Shown: piece after piece, positions 1 through 9,058 of the stretch
Layout: each line of letters begins with the position of its first letter
How positions within the stretch are numbered: position 1 is the stretch's first letter
Assembly: GCF_002736205.1 (NCBI RefSeq)
Contig: NZ_CP024091.1
Coordinates: forward strand, 2,477,555 to 2,541,554
From: Pedobacter ginsengisoli
GTDB lineage: Bacteria; Bacteroidota; Bacteroidia; Sphingobacteriales; Sphingobacteriaceae
DNA: 64,000 nucleotides
Direction: 5' to 3'
Notes under the pieces: model-generated
What the model saw: the letters and a program-made list of their open reading frames with translations, nothing else
What the model was told of the DNA's origin: nothing
Database searches by the model: none
Translations under genes and position numbers: made by a program

Positions 1-622
1 TGCTCAGCTTCTTAGTATTCTGTTTAGACTGGTTCACAATAACAGAGCTAAAAGCCAGCGAATTCGGAATAATTACCATATCGCTATCTTCATTCTGTAA
101 GATCATATTAATAAGTGTAATGTCTAATATTTTACCCTCATGATCGCCTATCTTAATATGATCTCCCAATGAAAGCCTGTCAGAAAACATAATAATCAAC
201 CCATTTATCATATTGGCTACATAATCTTTAAATGTAACCGCCAACGCTGCAGCAACAATAGAAATACTAAATACCAACTCCTCCAATTTCACATTCCAGA
301 ACGAGGTTAAGGCAAGCATAAAAAACACTGTGTTTAATATCGACTCTATTCTGTTAATCCCCAGAATAAAATTATCCTTAATATTGCTCTTGAACTTATG
401 TTTTTTGATATACCAGTAAATCACCACCCATCTTACAATAGAAATAGCCAGACTTGGCCCCAGAAAAATCATCAAACCTCCTGTTAATCTCACCAAACGA
501 GGGTAATCATGATAGATTTGTGGCTTATTGATATAACAATAAACCAGCAGTAAATAAATTACTGCTTTTATCAAGATCATCAGTAACTCTTTACCGGTTT
601 TTCTTTCTCTGTCTTCTATCAT
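1..622 (-). CDS. MscS-family mechanosensitive channel, 3' end cut by the window
   Basis: 207 residues are visible before the window edge cuts off the C-terminus. The protein would be an inner-membrane channel that opens under membrane tension and releases solutes during osmotic downshock. Hydrophobic segments lie at about residues 12-30, 47-70, 94-109 and 115-146. The last is the Ala/Gly-rich pore helix (SIVAAALAVTFKDYVANM), followed by the start of the MscS beta domain with GDHIKIGDHEGKI near 153-165 and VIIPNS near 183-188, which are typical of the family. The start is the ATG at 620-622, just inside a TAACTTTG promoter element. The gene is transcribed away from its neighbour. Family assignment is firm; gating properties cannot be told. 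Confidence 0.85.
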   Translation of the reverse strand, partial: MIEDRERKTGKELLMILIKAVIYLLLVYCYINKPQIYHDYPRLVRLTGGLMIFLGPSLAISIVRWVVIYWYIKKHKFKSNIKDNFILGINRIESILNTVFFMLALTSFWNVKLEELVFSISIVAAALAVTFKDYVANMINGLIIMFSDRLSLGDHIKIGDHEGKILDITLINMILQNEDSDMVIIPNSLAFSSVIVNQSKQNTKKLS

Positions 623-657
623 TTTTACTAAGGGTTATTGCCTGTCAATATCTAAAA

Positions 658-665
658 CAAAGTTA
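658..665 (-). promoter_or_regulatory. -7 element for the MscS gene
   Basis: On the minus strand this reads TAACTTTG, an exact match to the Bacteroidota -7 consensus TAnnTTTG. It lies 35 nt upstream of the ATG. No clear -33 TTTG is present at the usual distance, so the call rests on one half of the promoter. Confidence 0.4.
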
Positions 666-809
666 GCAAATACTACAATGCGTAGAAGCTATGATTCTAT
701 TCTTTGTAACAATAAGCTTATACAGCTGTATCAATATAATTTAATAGCTTTATAATGGCGCTCTCAACACCAGAAGCTAGCCACTCACCTTAAAACGGAG
801 GCTATATTC

Positions 810-3434
810 ATGAAAAGCACATCGCAAAGAGGCAGGAAGTATCTCTTGCTTCTCATTATTTTATTTAGCTTAAATGCTTATTCCCAGAATGCTACTACGG
901 GTAGCATCAAAGATATTGTAGAAGCCACTGATAAACTGCAAACCAAATTGCCGGCAGAAAAAATATACCTGCATACTGATAAGCACAATTATAACATTGG
1001 CGATACCCTATGGTTTAAAGCTTATGTTTTAGATCGAGCTCATCACGCCAGTTCCGAAAAGAGCAATTTACTTTTTGTGGAACTCCATGATGATAGTACG
1101 GAAGTGGTAAGAAGAATAAGCATACCACTTAAAAATGGTATAGGCTACGCTCAAATTCCATTAGCAAAAGAAATATTCCATGACGGGGGCTACATTTTAA
1201 GGGCATATACCAACTGGACACAAAACTTTGGTATCGATTATGCCTTTGCTAAACGTTTTTATCTGGGGTCGGCCAGTAAAGATACATGGCTCGTAAATTC
1301 AAACACTAAAATAAACAGGTCAGGAAGCAAAGATGAACTCCTGATAGATGTCAGTTTAATGGACATCAACAAAATACCTGTCGGACTGCGTAAGCTAGAA
1401 GTAAGGATAATGGAAGCTAACAAATCCCTTTACGATAAAACTATAGAAACTCCACTAAATGGCAAATTTAATATCCAATATAGTCTGAAAGAAAAGAGAG
1501 ATGCCGGAAATATGAGGTTAGAAATCTGGAATTTAAAGAAGGATGATAGTAAAATCCTTTTAAGAATTCCATTAACCATTAATCGGTCTGATAAAATTGA
1601 TCTTCAATTCTTACCCGAAGGAGGTAATCTCGTATCAGGACTAAAATCAACTGTAGGGTTTAAGGCTATCGCGGAAAATGGGTACGGAACAGACGTTACT
1701 GGCAATATATATGATAGCAAGAATAATATGATCTGTTCGTTTGCAAGTTTACATAAGGGAATGGGTTCATTTGAGTTCACCCCTGTATCCGGAGAAAAAT
1801 ATGTAGCTAAGCTAAACTTACCTAAAGATTCCCAAACGACTTATAATTTGCCGGAAATTACTCCTTCGGGAACTGTATTGCACATTGAAAATCAGGAGTC
1901 ATCAGATTCATTAAAACTTAGCATAAATGCCAGTAATGACATAGCAACTTCTGCCAGCCCTTTTTACCTAATTGGTTCGTCAAGGGATATAGTTTGTTAT
2001 GCCAAATCGATTGACTTAAAAAATTCAAAAATAAGCATTGCTAAAAGTTTGTTTCCCTCAGGCATAGCCAGATTTACATTGCTAAATGGCAGCAAGCCTA
2101 TAAACGAAAGAATCACATTTATTGATCATCAGAACAATCTCCAAATAAAAGTATTACCGCACAAGGCCTCTTATAATAAAAGAGATAGTGTTTCTTTAGA
2201 AATAGAAGTAAAAGATAAAAGTGGCAAGCCAATTATGAGTAGTCTGTCGTTGGCAGTAACTGATGATAGTCAGATAAAACCCGATGACACAGGCAATTTC
2301 GGCATCAATACAAATCTGTTGCTTTGCAATGAATTAAGAGGTTTTATTGAAGATCCCGGGTTCTATATGAACAGAAAAAATAAAATAGCATGGTTAGCAC
2401 TGGATCATTTGATGCTTACACAAGGATGGACAGGCTTTGACTGGAAAACTGTATTCAATCCCATTGAACCGCCTAAATATGATGGGATAATTTTAGAAGA
2501 AACTATGAGAAAGGTTATGCCAATGACATTTCCTGAAATTAAAACATTACAACTTAAGCCATGGTTCGTAAATGCAGATAAAACTATGTTTAAATATGCC
2601 CAAAACCTCAACAAACAAATAGATTACGAAAAAACACTAAGCGGAAACATGCTTAAAGAAGTTAAAATAACATCGAAAAAGATAGATTACACTGCCTATA
2701 ATTTAAACGGATTTGGACAGGCAGATATTTTTTTAGATTCAGCTGCTATAAGCAGATCAGAAACAACAGGACTTTACCAAATTTTAAAGCAAAAGATTCC
2801 AGGACTTGAAATTGAATGGGAATACCTAGCTTTAGAACAGAAACAAGGATATTCATTAAAAATTGGAGATAGATGGGTTAGACTACGTTTTAATAGTTCT
2901 CCTTATAATTCGCTCTTTTTAGGTAAAACCCCACAAGGTCTAAAAGACAGGTTAAATGAGTTTAAAACGGAAGGCATAAGCGCTATTGAGATTATGTATA
3001 CACAAAAATATTTATGGAAATACGACCCTCCTCAACCTGCAGAAACATTTGTACCCGGACGCCAGGCAAAAAACATGGCGGCTTACGCAAAAAATCCTCT
3101 TCCCACCCCCCCTCCAACAGCCGAGATTAAATTGTTTGCAATTATTCAACTTACAACTTCTGAGAAAAAGAGTAAGAATCCCAATCCCCTTTCAATTATG
3201 CCAGCTCAACAGTTTTATAGACCTAAATATAAAAATCAAAATAGTACAACCACTTCTGATACCCGATCAGTTATACATTGGGAACCAGACATCATCACAG
3301 ATAAAAACGGAAGAGCAACAATTTCATTCTACTCAGCAGATATTCCGGGCAGTTATACGATAAGTATTGAAGGAAGTAATTTAGATGGAAATATAGGAAG
3401 CAACCGATCAAAATTAAAGGTCATGGAAAAGTAG
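810..3434 (+). CDS. Secreted MG2/alpha-2-macroglobulin-like protein with plug-like domain
   Basis: 874 residues with a signal peptide (about 1-26, ending SLNAYSQ). It belongs to a large Bacteroidota family of envelope proteins of unknown role whose mature N-terminus reads like EKIYLHTDKHNYNIGDTLWF, an MG2-type macroglobulin fold. Several beta-rich macroglobulin-like stretches follow to about residue 560. Around 610-730 a region resembles the TonB-receptor plug. The end has the usual family signature HWEPDIITDKNGRATISFY. A GGAGG at 797-801 sits 8 nt before the ATG, an unusually good Shine-Dalgarno for this phylum. The protein is not a protease inhibitor in any proven sense: no thioester motif was noticed. 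It stands alone between a divergent channel gene and the RNase R operon. Role: probably surface or periplasmic, substrate unknown. Confidence 0.7.
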   Translation: MKSTSQRGRKYLLLLIILFSLNAYSQNATTGSIKDIVEATDKLQTKLPAEKIYLHTDKHNYNIGDTLWFKAYVLDRAHHASSEKSNLLFVELHDDSTEVVRRISIPLKNGIGYAQIPLAKEIFHDGGYILRAYTNWTQNFGIDYAFAKRFYLGSASKDTWLVNSNTKINRSGSKDELLIDVSLMDINKIPVGLRKLEVRIMEANKSLYDKTIETPLNGKFNIQYSLKEKRDAGNMRLEIWNLKKDDSKILLRIPLTINRSDKIDLQFLPEGGNLVSGLKSTVGFKAIAENGYGTDVTGNIYDSKNNMICSFASLHKGMGSFEFTPVSGEKYVAKLNLPKDSQTTYNLPEITPSGTVLHIENQESSDSLKLSINASNDIATSASPFYLIGSSRDIVCYAKSIDLKNSKISIAKSLFPSGIARFTLLNGSKPINERITFIDHQNNLQIKVLPHKASYNKRDSVSLEIEVKDKSGKPIMSSLSLAVTDDSQIKPDDTGNFGINTNLLLCNELRGFIEDPGFYMNRKNKIAWLALDHLMLTQGWTGFDWKTVFNPIEPPKYDGIILEETMRKVMPMTFPEIKTLQLKPWFVNADKTMFKYAQNLNKQIDYEKTLSGNMLKEVKITSKKIDYTAYNLNGFGQADIFLDSAAISRSETTGLYQILKQKIPGLEIEWEYLALEQKQGYSLKIGDRWVRLRFNSSPYNSLFLGKTPQGLKDRLNEFKTEGISAIEIMYTQKYLWKYDPPQPAETFVPGRQAKNMAAYAKNPLPTPPPTAEIKLFAIIQLTTSEKKSKNPNPLSIMPAQQFYRPKYKNQNSTTTSDTRSVIHWEPDIITDKNGRATISFYSADIPGSYTISIEGSNLDGNIGSNRSKLKVMEK

Positions 3435-3444
3435 ACAATTGTAA

Positions 3445-3470
3445 TTTCCAGCTTCAAATTGTTACCTTCG
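3445..3470 (+). promoter_or_regulatory. Putative promoter of the RNase R operon
   Basis: TACCTTCG at 3463-3470 is one base off the TAnnTTTG consensus, and a TTG lies about 21 nt upstream. If used, the transcript would begin near 3477, after the GTG at 3472 but before the ATG at 3490, so it supports the ATG as the start of the RNase R gene. Confidence 0.35.
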
Positions 3471-3489
3471 GGTGATTCATATTTTTATT

Positions 3490-5622
3490 ATGGCAAAAAA
3501 GAAATCATCGCACTTAGAACTTGTTTTAATCCAATTGATTAGTGATGTGCTGGAAAAAAACAATAAAGAAGCTCTGAACTATAAACAGGTTTCAGCTAAG
3601 TTAAACATAACAGATCCGGAAGCACGGGAAACAATTCTTGAGGTGCTTAAAGAACAGTCCAGAAAAGGTGTTTTTCTAGAACCTGAAAAGGGAAAATTCC
3701 GATTAAAGGATCTCAAAACTTTTGTTATTGGAAAAGTAGATATGACAGCCGATGGTTCTGCATTTGTAGTTCCTGAAGACGAGTTTGAAAAAGACATATT
3801 TGTTTCAGCACGCAAGCTTCATAACGCACTAAACGGTGATACGGTAAAGGTTTACATTTACGCTAAAAAGAGTGGCCGTAAAAACGAAGGTGAAGTTGTT
3901 GAAATCATTACACGTGCAAAAACTGATTTCATCGGAGTAATAAGAATATCAGATCGCTTTGCTTTTGTAAATATAGACGACCGCAAAATGCTGCACGACA
4001 TATTTGTTCCTTTAAGTGACCTAAATGGTGCTAAAAACGGACAAAAAGTACAGGTAAGCATTACCGACTGGCCAGAAGGCGCCAAGAATCCAATTGGAAA
4101 AATAACCACAATTCTTGGCGAACAGGGCGAGAACAACACTGAAATGAATGCCATCCTGGCTCAGTTTGGGTTTCCGCTCGTATTCCCTCCAGAGGTTGAA
4201 AAAGAAGCTAATGCCATACCTGAAGAAATTACGGCAGCCGATCTAAAAGGACGTAAAGACTTTAGAGAAACCATTACATTTACCATTGACCCTGCTGATG
4301 CTAAAGACTTTGACGATGCCATATCTTTTAAAGCACTGCCCAATGGTAATTATGAGGTGGGCGTGCACATAGCTGATGTTTCCCACTATGTTAAACCTAA
4401 TAGCCACCTCGATAAAGAGGCTTATTCAAGAGCCACCTCAGTTTACCTGGTTGATAGGGTAATACCCATGCTTCCGGAGCGCTTAAGTAATGGTGTATGC
4501 TCACTACGCCCTAATGAAGACAAACTATGCTTTGCCGCTGTGTTTGAAATTGATGAAAAAGCAAACATTATAACAGAATGGTTTGGCCGTACAGTTATCC
4601 ATTCGAACAGGCGCTTTAGTTATGAAGAAGCTCAGGAAGTAATTGAAACCAAAGAAGGTGATTACGCTGATGAGATCTTAAAACTTAATGAGCTTGCTTA
4701 TATATTGCGCGACAGGAAGTTTAAAAATGGAGCCATCAGCTTTGAAAGCACCGAAGTTAAATTTAAGCTTGATGAAACCGGCAAACCTATCGGTGTATAT
4801 GTTAAGGAACGGAAAGATGCACATAAACTGATAGAAGATTTTATGCTGCTGGCCAACAAAAAAGTAGCAGAGTTCATCGCCAAAAAAGGAAAAGGGAAAC
4901 AGAAATATACTTTTGTATATCGTTCTCACGACTCCCCTAATCTCGAAAACCTCGGTAATTTTGCGCTTTTCGCGGCCCGTTTTGGTTACAAGATCAATAT
5001 GAAATCAGATAAAGAGATTGCAAAATCCCTAAACTACCTGATGGAAGATGTTGAAGGAAAAAAGGAACAAAATGTGTTAACCCAACTTGCCATTCGTTCT
5101 ATGGCAAAAGCTGTTTATACCACAAAAAAGACAAGCCATTACGGACTGGCTTTTGACCATTACACACATTTCACCTCTCCAATCAGGAGGTATCCTGACG
5201 TTATGGTACACCGTCTTCTGGCAGCTTATTTAAACAATGAAAAATCTGCCAACGAAGAGGAATATGAAATCGCAGCCTCCCATTCATCAACAATGGAAAA
5301 ACGTGCGGCAGATGCAGAACGTGCTTCAATTAAATATAAACAGGCCGAGTACCTGGAAGAAAACATTGGGAATACTTTTCTTGGTATTATCTCCGGAGTT
5401 ACAGAATGGGGAATGTATGTAGAGATCATTGAAAACAAATGCGAGGGCATGATAAGACTTCGTGATATATCTGATGATTTCTATGTGCTCGATGAAAAAA
5501 ACTACTGCATAGTAGGTCAGCGCAAAAAGAAGAAATACCAATTGGGCGACGAGGTTAAGGTAAAAGTTAAGAAAGTAGATCTGGCTAAACGTCAAATAGA
5601 TTTTATTTTAGTACAGGATTAG
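3490..5622 (+). CDS. rnr: Ribonuclease R
   Basis: 710 residues from the ATG at 3490 (MAKKKSSHLE); an in-frame GTG at 3472 would add six residues but lies upstream of the likely transcript start. This is a 3'-to-5' exoribonuclease that degrades structured RNA. The order is a winged-helix-like N-terminus (to about 70), two cold-shock domains (about 70-220), the RNB catalytic domain with DPADAKDFDDA starting at Asp267, where the spaced aspartates bind the catalytic metals, and a C-terminal S1 domain (about 620-705) beginning near NTFLGIISGVTEWGMYVEI. The length is normal for Bacteroidota RNase R. The polyprenyl synthase gene starts 17 nt downstream, so the two are probably co-transcribed. No anomalies were seen. 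Confidence 0.95.
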   Translation: MAKKKSSHLELVLIQLISDVLEKNNKEALNYKQVSAKLNITDPEARETILEVLKEQSRKGVFLEPEKGKFRLKDLKTFVIGKVDMTADGSAFVVPEDEFEKDIFVSARKLHNALNGDTVKVYIYAKKSGRKNEGEVVEIITRAKTDFIGVIRISDRFAFVNIDDRKMLHDIFVPLSDLNGAKNGQKVQVSITDWPEGAKNPIGKITTILGEQGENNTEMNAILAQFGFPLVFPPEVEKEANAIPEEITAADLKGRKDFRETITFTIDPADAKDFDDAISFKALPNGNYEVGVHIADVSHYVKPNSHLDKEAYSRATSVYLVDRVIPMLPERLSNGVCSLRPNEDKLCFAAVFEIDEKANIITEWFGRTVIHSNRRFSYEEAQEVIETKEGDYADEILKLNELAYILRDRKFKNGAISFESTEVKFKLDETGKPIGVYVKERKDAHKLIEDFMLLANKKVAEFIAKKGKGKQKYTFVYRSHDSPNLENLGNFALFAARFGYKINMKSDKEIAKSLNYLMEDVEGKKEQNVLTQLAIRSMAKAVYTTKKTSHYGLAFDHYTHFTSPIRRYPDVMVHRLLAAYLNNEKSANEEEYEIAASHSSTMEKRAADAERASIKYKQAEYLEENIGNTFLGIISGVTEWGMYVEIIENKCEGMIRLRDISDDFYVLDEKNYCIVGQRKKKKYQLGDEVKVKVKKVDLAKRQIDFILVQD

Positions 5623-5639
5623 ATAACAACAATAAAAGA

Positions 5640-6608
5640 ATGCATTCTCCTTCAGAATTATTAAAGCACGTAGAACAAGCAATAAGCGAAATCCAATACC
5701 CAACATATCCTGGCAACTTATATCAGCCCATAAGCTACATTATGAGCTTAGGAGGCAAAAGAGTGCGTCCTACAATGCTGTTAATGGCAGTAGATCTGTT
5801 TAGCGGCGATATCCGTAAAGCTTTGCCGGCAGCTATGGCAATTGAAACGTTCCACAACTTTACTCTTATCCACGATGATATAATGGACAATGCCCCGCTT
5901 AGAAGAGGCAAGCAAACAGTACATGAAAAATGGGGTACCAATACCGCTATACTAAGTGGAGATGTAATGATGGTTGAAGCCAACAAGCACATAACAAACG
6001 TTGATGTAAGCATTTTAAAACCCGCCCTTGATACTTTTAATGCAACTGCACAAGGTGTATGCGAAGGTCAGCAATTGGATATGGAGTTTGAAAACCGTAG
6101 TGATGTAAGTATCCCGGAATATATAGATATGATACGCCTTAAAACAGCAGTTTTATTAGGTGGTTCTATGAAGCTGGGGGCAATTGTTGCAAATGCAAAA
6201 CCCGAAGAAGCTGATCTGATTTATGCTTTCGGAGAAAACCTGGGCATTGCTTTTCAACTGCAGGATGATATCCTGGATGTATTTGGTGACCCGGAGAAAT
6301 TTGGAAAGCAAATAGCCGGAGATATTATAGCCAATAAAAAAACATTCCTGCTCCTAAAATTACAAGAATTGGCTAGTAAAGAAGATCATGCTAAACTTAT
6401 TGGTCAATTTGTAAATAAGAACAACGAAGATAAGATCAAACACATTACCGACTTATATCACAACTATAAGATCAGAGAACTTGCCACACAAGAAATGAAA
6501 AACTATCTTGACAAAGCATATAGTGCTTTAAGGAAGATTGCCATTCCTGAAGCAAGAAAATCTGAAATCATTAAACTGGCAGAAGAACTAATGAACAGAG
6601 AATATTAA
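5640..6608 (+). CDS. Polyprenyl (probably geranylgeranyl-type) diphosphate synthase
   Basis: 322 residues of the trans-isoprenyl diphosphate synthase fold, which condenses isopentenyl diphosphate with allylic diphosphates. The first Asp-rich motif DDIMD is at 79-83 and the second DDILD at 209-213; the substrate-binding GGKRVRP is near 38-44. The aromatic residue five positions before the first motif (FTLIHDD), with no two-residue insertion inside it, is the pattern known from short-chain C15-C20 enzymes, so geranylgeranyl diphosphate is a reasonable guess for the product. Product length is inference. It lies 17 nt downstream of the RNase R gene in a probable operon. Its stop overlaps the stop of the convergent receiver-domain gene by 4 nt. 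Confidence 0.88.
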   Translation: MHSPSELLKHVEQAISEIQYPTYPGNLYQPISYIMSLGGKRVRPTMLLMAVDLFSGDIRKALPAAMAIETFHNFTLIHDDIMDNAPLRRGKQTVHEKWGTNTAILSGDVMMVEANKHITNVDVSILKPALDTFNATAQGVCEGQQLDMEFENRSDVSIPEYIDMIRLKTAVLLGGSMKLGAIVANAKPEEADLIYAFGENLGIAFQLQDDILDVFGDPEKFGKQIAGDIIANKKTFLLLKLQELASKEDHAKLIGQFVNKNNEDKIKHITDLYHNYKIRELATQEMKNYLDKAYSALRKIAIPEARKSEIIKLAEELMNREY

Positions 6609-7567
6609 TTATCAAATATTAACTTCACCTTTTCATCAGTTAAAGGCTTGCCTATAAAATCTTTAACAAAAGGAAATGATGTTGCAATTCTTTTATCAGA
6701 TGGATCAACCGATGATGAAACAATAAACACATCAATAGCAATCTTGTTATCTTCCAGCATCTTTAAAAACTGAAGCCCATCTACATTAGGCATATTTAAA
6801 TCCAGAAGAATAAGATCGGGTTTATTGTGCCTAATGTAATCAAGCGCATTTTCAGGATTATTAAACAAAACAACCTGCTTTTCCTTATGCTGACTTCTTA
6901 TCAATGCCTGATGCACCTTAATGGTCATTAAGTCATCATCAATAAGCACTATATGCTTTTTTCCCTGTTCACTCCCCCCCTTTCCCAGCACATTACCACT
7001 TATAGGCTTCCCAAGCGAAATACAGAGCTCTCTAATTACATTATCCAGCTTTTTTGCCTGGTAGTTAACATCGCTCAGCAATTGATTTATTTTCGAAACA
7101 TTATAACCACCCAAACGGCTATAGCTGGTAACATTAAACAAACTCGATACGTTTGTAGTAAGAGATCGTAATTGATGCGAAGTAAGGTGAGAATAATCAT
7201 TAAGCTTCGTCAAATGATCAAGACTTTCATGATTCTTTATAACCGTACAAACCACCGTCTCAATATTACCCGTCATTAATGGGGTAAACACAATCTGAAA
7301 AGATTTGTCTAGTTCCCCATTTTGGCCAGGAATTCTAACCTCAATACTAAAACAATTGTCATCAAAACACTTTTCGAGTAGTTTTAGGAATTTATATTTA
7401 TAGATTTGCGTAATTATTTCCTCAACATTGTCCCCAACTTTCGGGAAATCAGTAATAAATTCCCGCATATTATTATCAGGAACAATTTTGAAAAATACCA
7501 ATTCAAATTTTCTATTAATAAGAAAAAATGAACAAGATGAATGCTCCCACACAGTACTAATCAGCAT
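6605..7567 (-). CDS. PAS-like / histidine-box / receiver-domain signalling protein without ATPase domain
   Basis: 320 residues. About 1-115 looks like a PAS-type sensor. Next comes a dimerization-helix stretch with SHQLRSL at 130-136, which resembles the phosphoacceptor H-box (SHNLRSP type) of Bacteroidota histidine kinases and puts His131 at the key position. A receiver domain follows at about 204-318 with DDD at 210-212, phosphoacceptor Asp256 in LILLDLNMP, and Lys307. No HATPase N, G1 or G2 boxes occur between H-box and receiver, so the protein cannot autophosphorylate alone. It could be a phosphorelay intermediate that takes phosphate from another kinase, or a kinase that lost its catalytic domain. 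No DNA-binding output is present. It is divergent from the XRE regulator 210 bp away. Confidence 0.75.
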   Translation of the reverse strand: MLISTVWEHSSCSFFLINRKFELVFFKIVPDNNMREFITDFPKVGDNVEEIITQIYKYKFLKLLEKCFDDNCFSIEVRIPGQNGELDKSFQIVFTPLMTGNIETVVCTVIKNHESLDHLTKLNDYSHLTSHQLRSLTTNVSSLFNVTSYSRLGGYNVSKINQLLSDVNYQAKKLDNVIRELCISLGKPISGNVLGKGGSEQGKKHIVLIDDDLMTIKVHQALIRSQHKEKQVVLFNNPENALDYIRHNKPDLILLDLNMPNVDGLQFLKMLEDNKIAIDVFIVSSSVDPSDKRIATSFPFVKDFIGKPLTDEKVKLIFDN

Positions 7568-7632
7568 TGTTAATCTTATCTAAACTATTATATTGCCCAC
7601 AATTCATTTTTTATACAGATTTCTTAGTTTTT

Positions 7633-7652
7633 TAATAAGCCCTGGCTTATTA
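7633..7652. promoter_or_regulatory. 9-bp palindrome between the receiver gene and the XRE gene
   Basis: TAATAAGCC and GGCTTATTA flank a 2-nt spacer. The site lies between two divergent starts (7567 minus, 7778 plus), where a terminator would make no sense, so an operator, perhaps for the XRE protein itself, is the better reading. A T-run at 7626-7633 precedes it. Function is inferred only from position and symmetry. Confidence 0.4.
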
Positions 7653-7777
7653 CTCCTCGAGTTTATGGTACAATTTCAGTCCAATAATTATCCCAATTTA
7701 TTTATGGTTTAGAATTTGCAACCGGGTAATCGGTTTCTCATTCGACCATATACAAATCAACACAATATAAACCAGTT

Positions 7778-8140
7778 ATGCAAGAAATACTATCAAAAGT
7801 ACACGTTGGAGAAAGAATCAAAAATTTGCGATTAGGACACAATCTATCTCAAGCAGCTATAGCTAATATACTGAATATATCCAGAAGCAATTATTCTCAA
7901 ATAGAATTAGGAAATCAGTTCCCCACTTTTGATACCCTGCATTTAATCGCCAGATATTATAGCAAAAGTTATGAATGGATTTTACATGGCGAACTTAATG
8001 ATTCAGAAAATTATAAAGCTGTTAATAAATTTGAATCACTGATAATCAATCTGGAGGAAACCCTTATAGGCTTTAAAAAAGCAATAGAAAATTTGGAACA
8101 GCAGCTTGTTGAAATCAGAACAGGAAAACTGAAAGAATAG
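7778..8140 (+). CDS. XRE-family helix-turn-helix regulator
   Basis: 120 residues. The N-terminal 65 form a Cro/C1-type helix-turn-helix (RIKNLRLGHNLSQAAIANIL, then SRSNYSQIELG and the family's common FPTFDTLHLIARYY). The C-terminal part (about 80-118) is a charged amphipathic helix with regular Leu/Ile spacing, probably a coiled coil for dimerization. No enzyme or toxin partner lies next to it: downstream is the convergent rpmA, separated by a two-way terminator. Small solitary XRE proteins of this type are frequent in Pedobacter-like genomes; the regulon is unknown. The palindrome at 7633-7652 is a candidate self-operator. Confidence 0.8.
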   Translation: MQEILSKVHVGERIKNLRLGHNLSQAAIANILNISRSNYSQIELGNQFPTFDTLHLIARYYSKSYEWILHGELNDSENYKAVNKFESLIINLEETLIGFKKAIENLEQQLVEIRTGKLKE

Positions 8141-8172
8141 CCAGTTAAAGAAGCGAAAAACAACACCTACAA

Positions 8173-8206
8173 AAAAAGGGTTTCAGTGTATATTGAAACC
8201 CTTTTT
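8173..8206. terminator. Bidirectional rho-independent terminator (XRE gene / rpmA)
   Basis: A 13-bp perfect stem (AAAAAGGGTTTCA, 8173-8185, with its complement at 8194-8206) and an 8-nt loop. A-runs and T-runs on the outside give a U-tract in both directions, so it can end both the XRE transcript and the rplU-rpmA transcript. Confidence 0.85.
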
Positions 8207-8224
8207 AATAAAGTTAAGATCTTA

Positions 8225-8644
8225 TTATTCTGCAGATTCTGCTTTTGCTTCTGTTTCAGCTTTAACAGCTTTTTTAGCAGGTGCTTTTTTAGCTGGTGCT
8301 TTTTCAGCAGCAACTTCTTCTTTTGCAGGTGCAGCAGCTTTCTTAGCAGGTGCTTTTTTAGCTGGCGCTGCCTCAACAACTTCTTTAGCTACTGTAGGTA
8401 ATACAGAAACATAAGATTTGTTATCTTGTTTCTTTTTGAAGATTACAGTACCATCAACCAAAGCGAATAAAGTATGGTCTTTACCAATACCTACTCCTTT
8501 ATCTGGATGATGTTTTGTACCACGCTGACGTACTAAAATGTTTCCAGCGATAGCTTCCTGACCACCAAATATTTTGATACCTAAACGTTTGCTATGCGAT
8601 TCGCGTCCGTTTCTCGAACTACCGGCTCCTTTTTTATGTGCCAT
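8225..8644 (-). CDS. rpmA: 50S ribosomal protein L27 with long Ala/Lys/Pro C-terminal tail
   Basis: 139 residues, whereas L27 is usually about 85-95. Residues 1-86 are a normal L27 ([48 protein letters not shown]). From about residue 88 to the end there is a low-complexity tail of Ala, Lys, Pro and Glu, with [10 protein letters not shown] units occurring twice, reminiscent of histone H1-like tails. The N-terminus starts directly at the mature MAHKK form without the cleavable extension known from Firmicutes. The gene follows rplU by 57 nt and ends at the 8173-8206 terminator. The core identity is certain. The tail is real in the sense that the frame stays open to a proper stop before the terminator; its function is unknown. 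Confidence 0.95.
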   Translation of the reverse strand: MAHKKGAGSSRNGRESHSKRLGIKIFGGQEAIAGNILVRQRGTKHHPDKGVGIGKDHTLFALVDGTVIFKKKQDNKSYVSVLPTVAKEVVEAAPAKKAPAKKAAAPAKEEVAAEKAPAKKAPAKKAVKAETEAKAESAE

Positions 8645-8701
8645 CTTGTTTTATATTTTATCAATTACCTGATTAAGCTGGTAATCTTTGTTTAACACTA
8701 A

Positions 8702-9013
8702 TTATAAACTGATACCAGAAATCTGGATTTTGGTGAAATACTGACGGTGACCGTTTTTCTTTTTGTAACCTTTTCTACGTTTCTTTTTGAAAACGATTAC
8801 CTTATCACCTTTTAAATGAGACACGATTTTAGCTGAAACAGTAGCACCTTTCAATGCAGGAGCTCCTACAGAGATTTTACCACCATCTTCAACCAACAAT
8901 ACATTGTCAAATTCAATACTAGCGCCTTCATCTCCTTGCAAACGGTGTACAAAAAGGTGCTGGTCTTTTGCAACTTTGAATTGCTGTCCTGCTATATTTA
9001 CTATTGCGTACAT
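8702..9013 (-). CDS. rplU: 50S ribosomal protein L21
   Basis: 103 residues, the normal length. It starts [14 protein letters not shown], has the family's [15 protein letters not shown] in the middle and the basic [16 protein letters not shown] near the C-terminus that contacts 23S rRNA. It is the first gene of rplU-rpmA, the near-universal arrangement. A good promoter lies at 9059-9090, leaving a leader of about 40 nt. No leader peptide or riboswitch-like fold was recognised. Confidence 0.97.
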   Translation of the reverse strand: MYAIVNIAGQQFKVAKDQHLFVHRLQGDEGASIEFDNVLLVEDGGKISVGAPALKGATVSAKIVSHLKGDKVIVFKKKRRKGYKKKNGHRQYFTKIQISGISL

Positions 9014-9058
9014 TGTTAAATATTTATTATTTTAAATTGTTTATTTTTATCGAGGTGC

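Noticed and set aside
2986..3363. 125-codon open frame inside the MG2/plug-like gene
   Set aside because: It lies in another frame of a gene with strong family signatures to its end, and has low-complexity Gln/Leu composition.
8167..8414. Leu/Lys-rich and Cys/Phe-rich open frames over the end of rpmA
   Set aside because: They are products of the repetitive L27 tail read in other frames. Their composition (runs of Leu-Lys or Phe-Cys) follows directly from the repeats and no start context exists.
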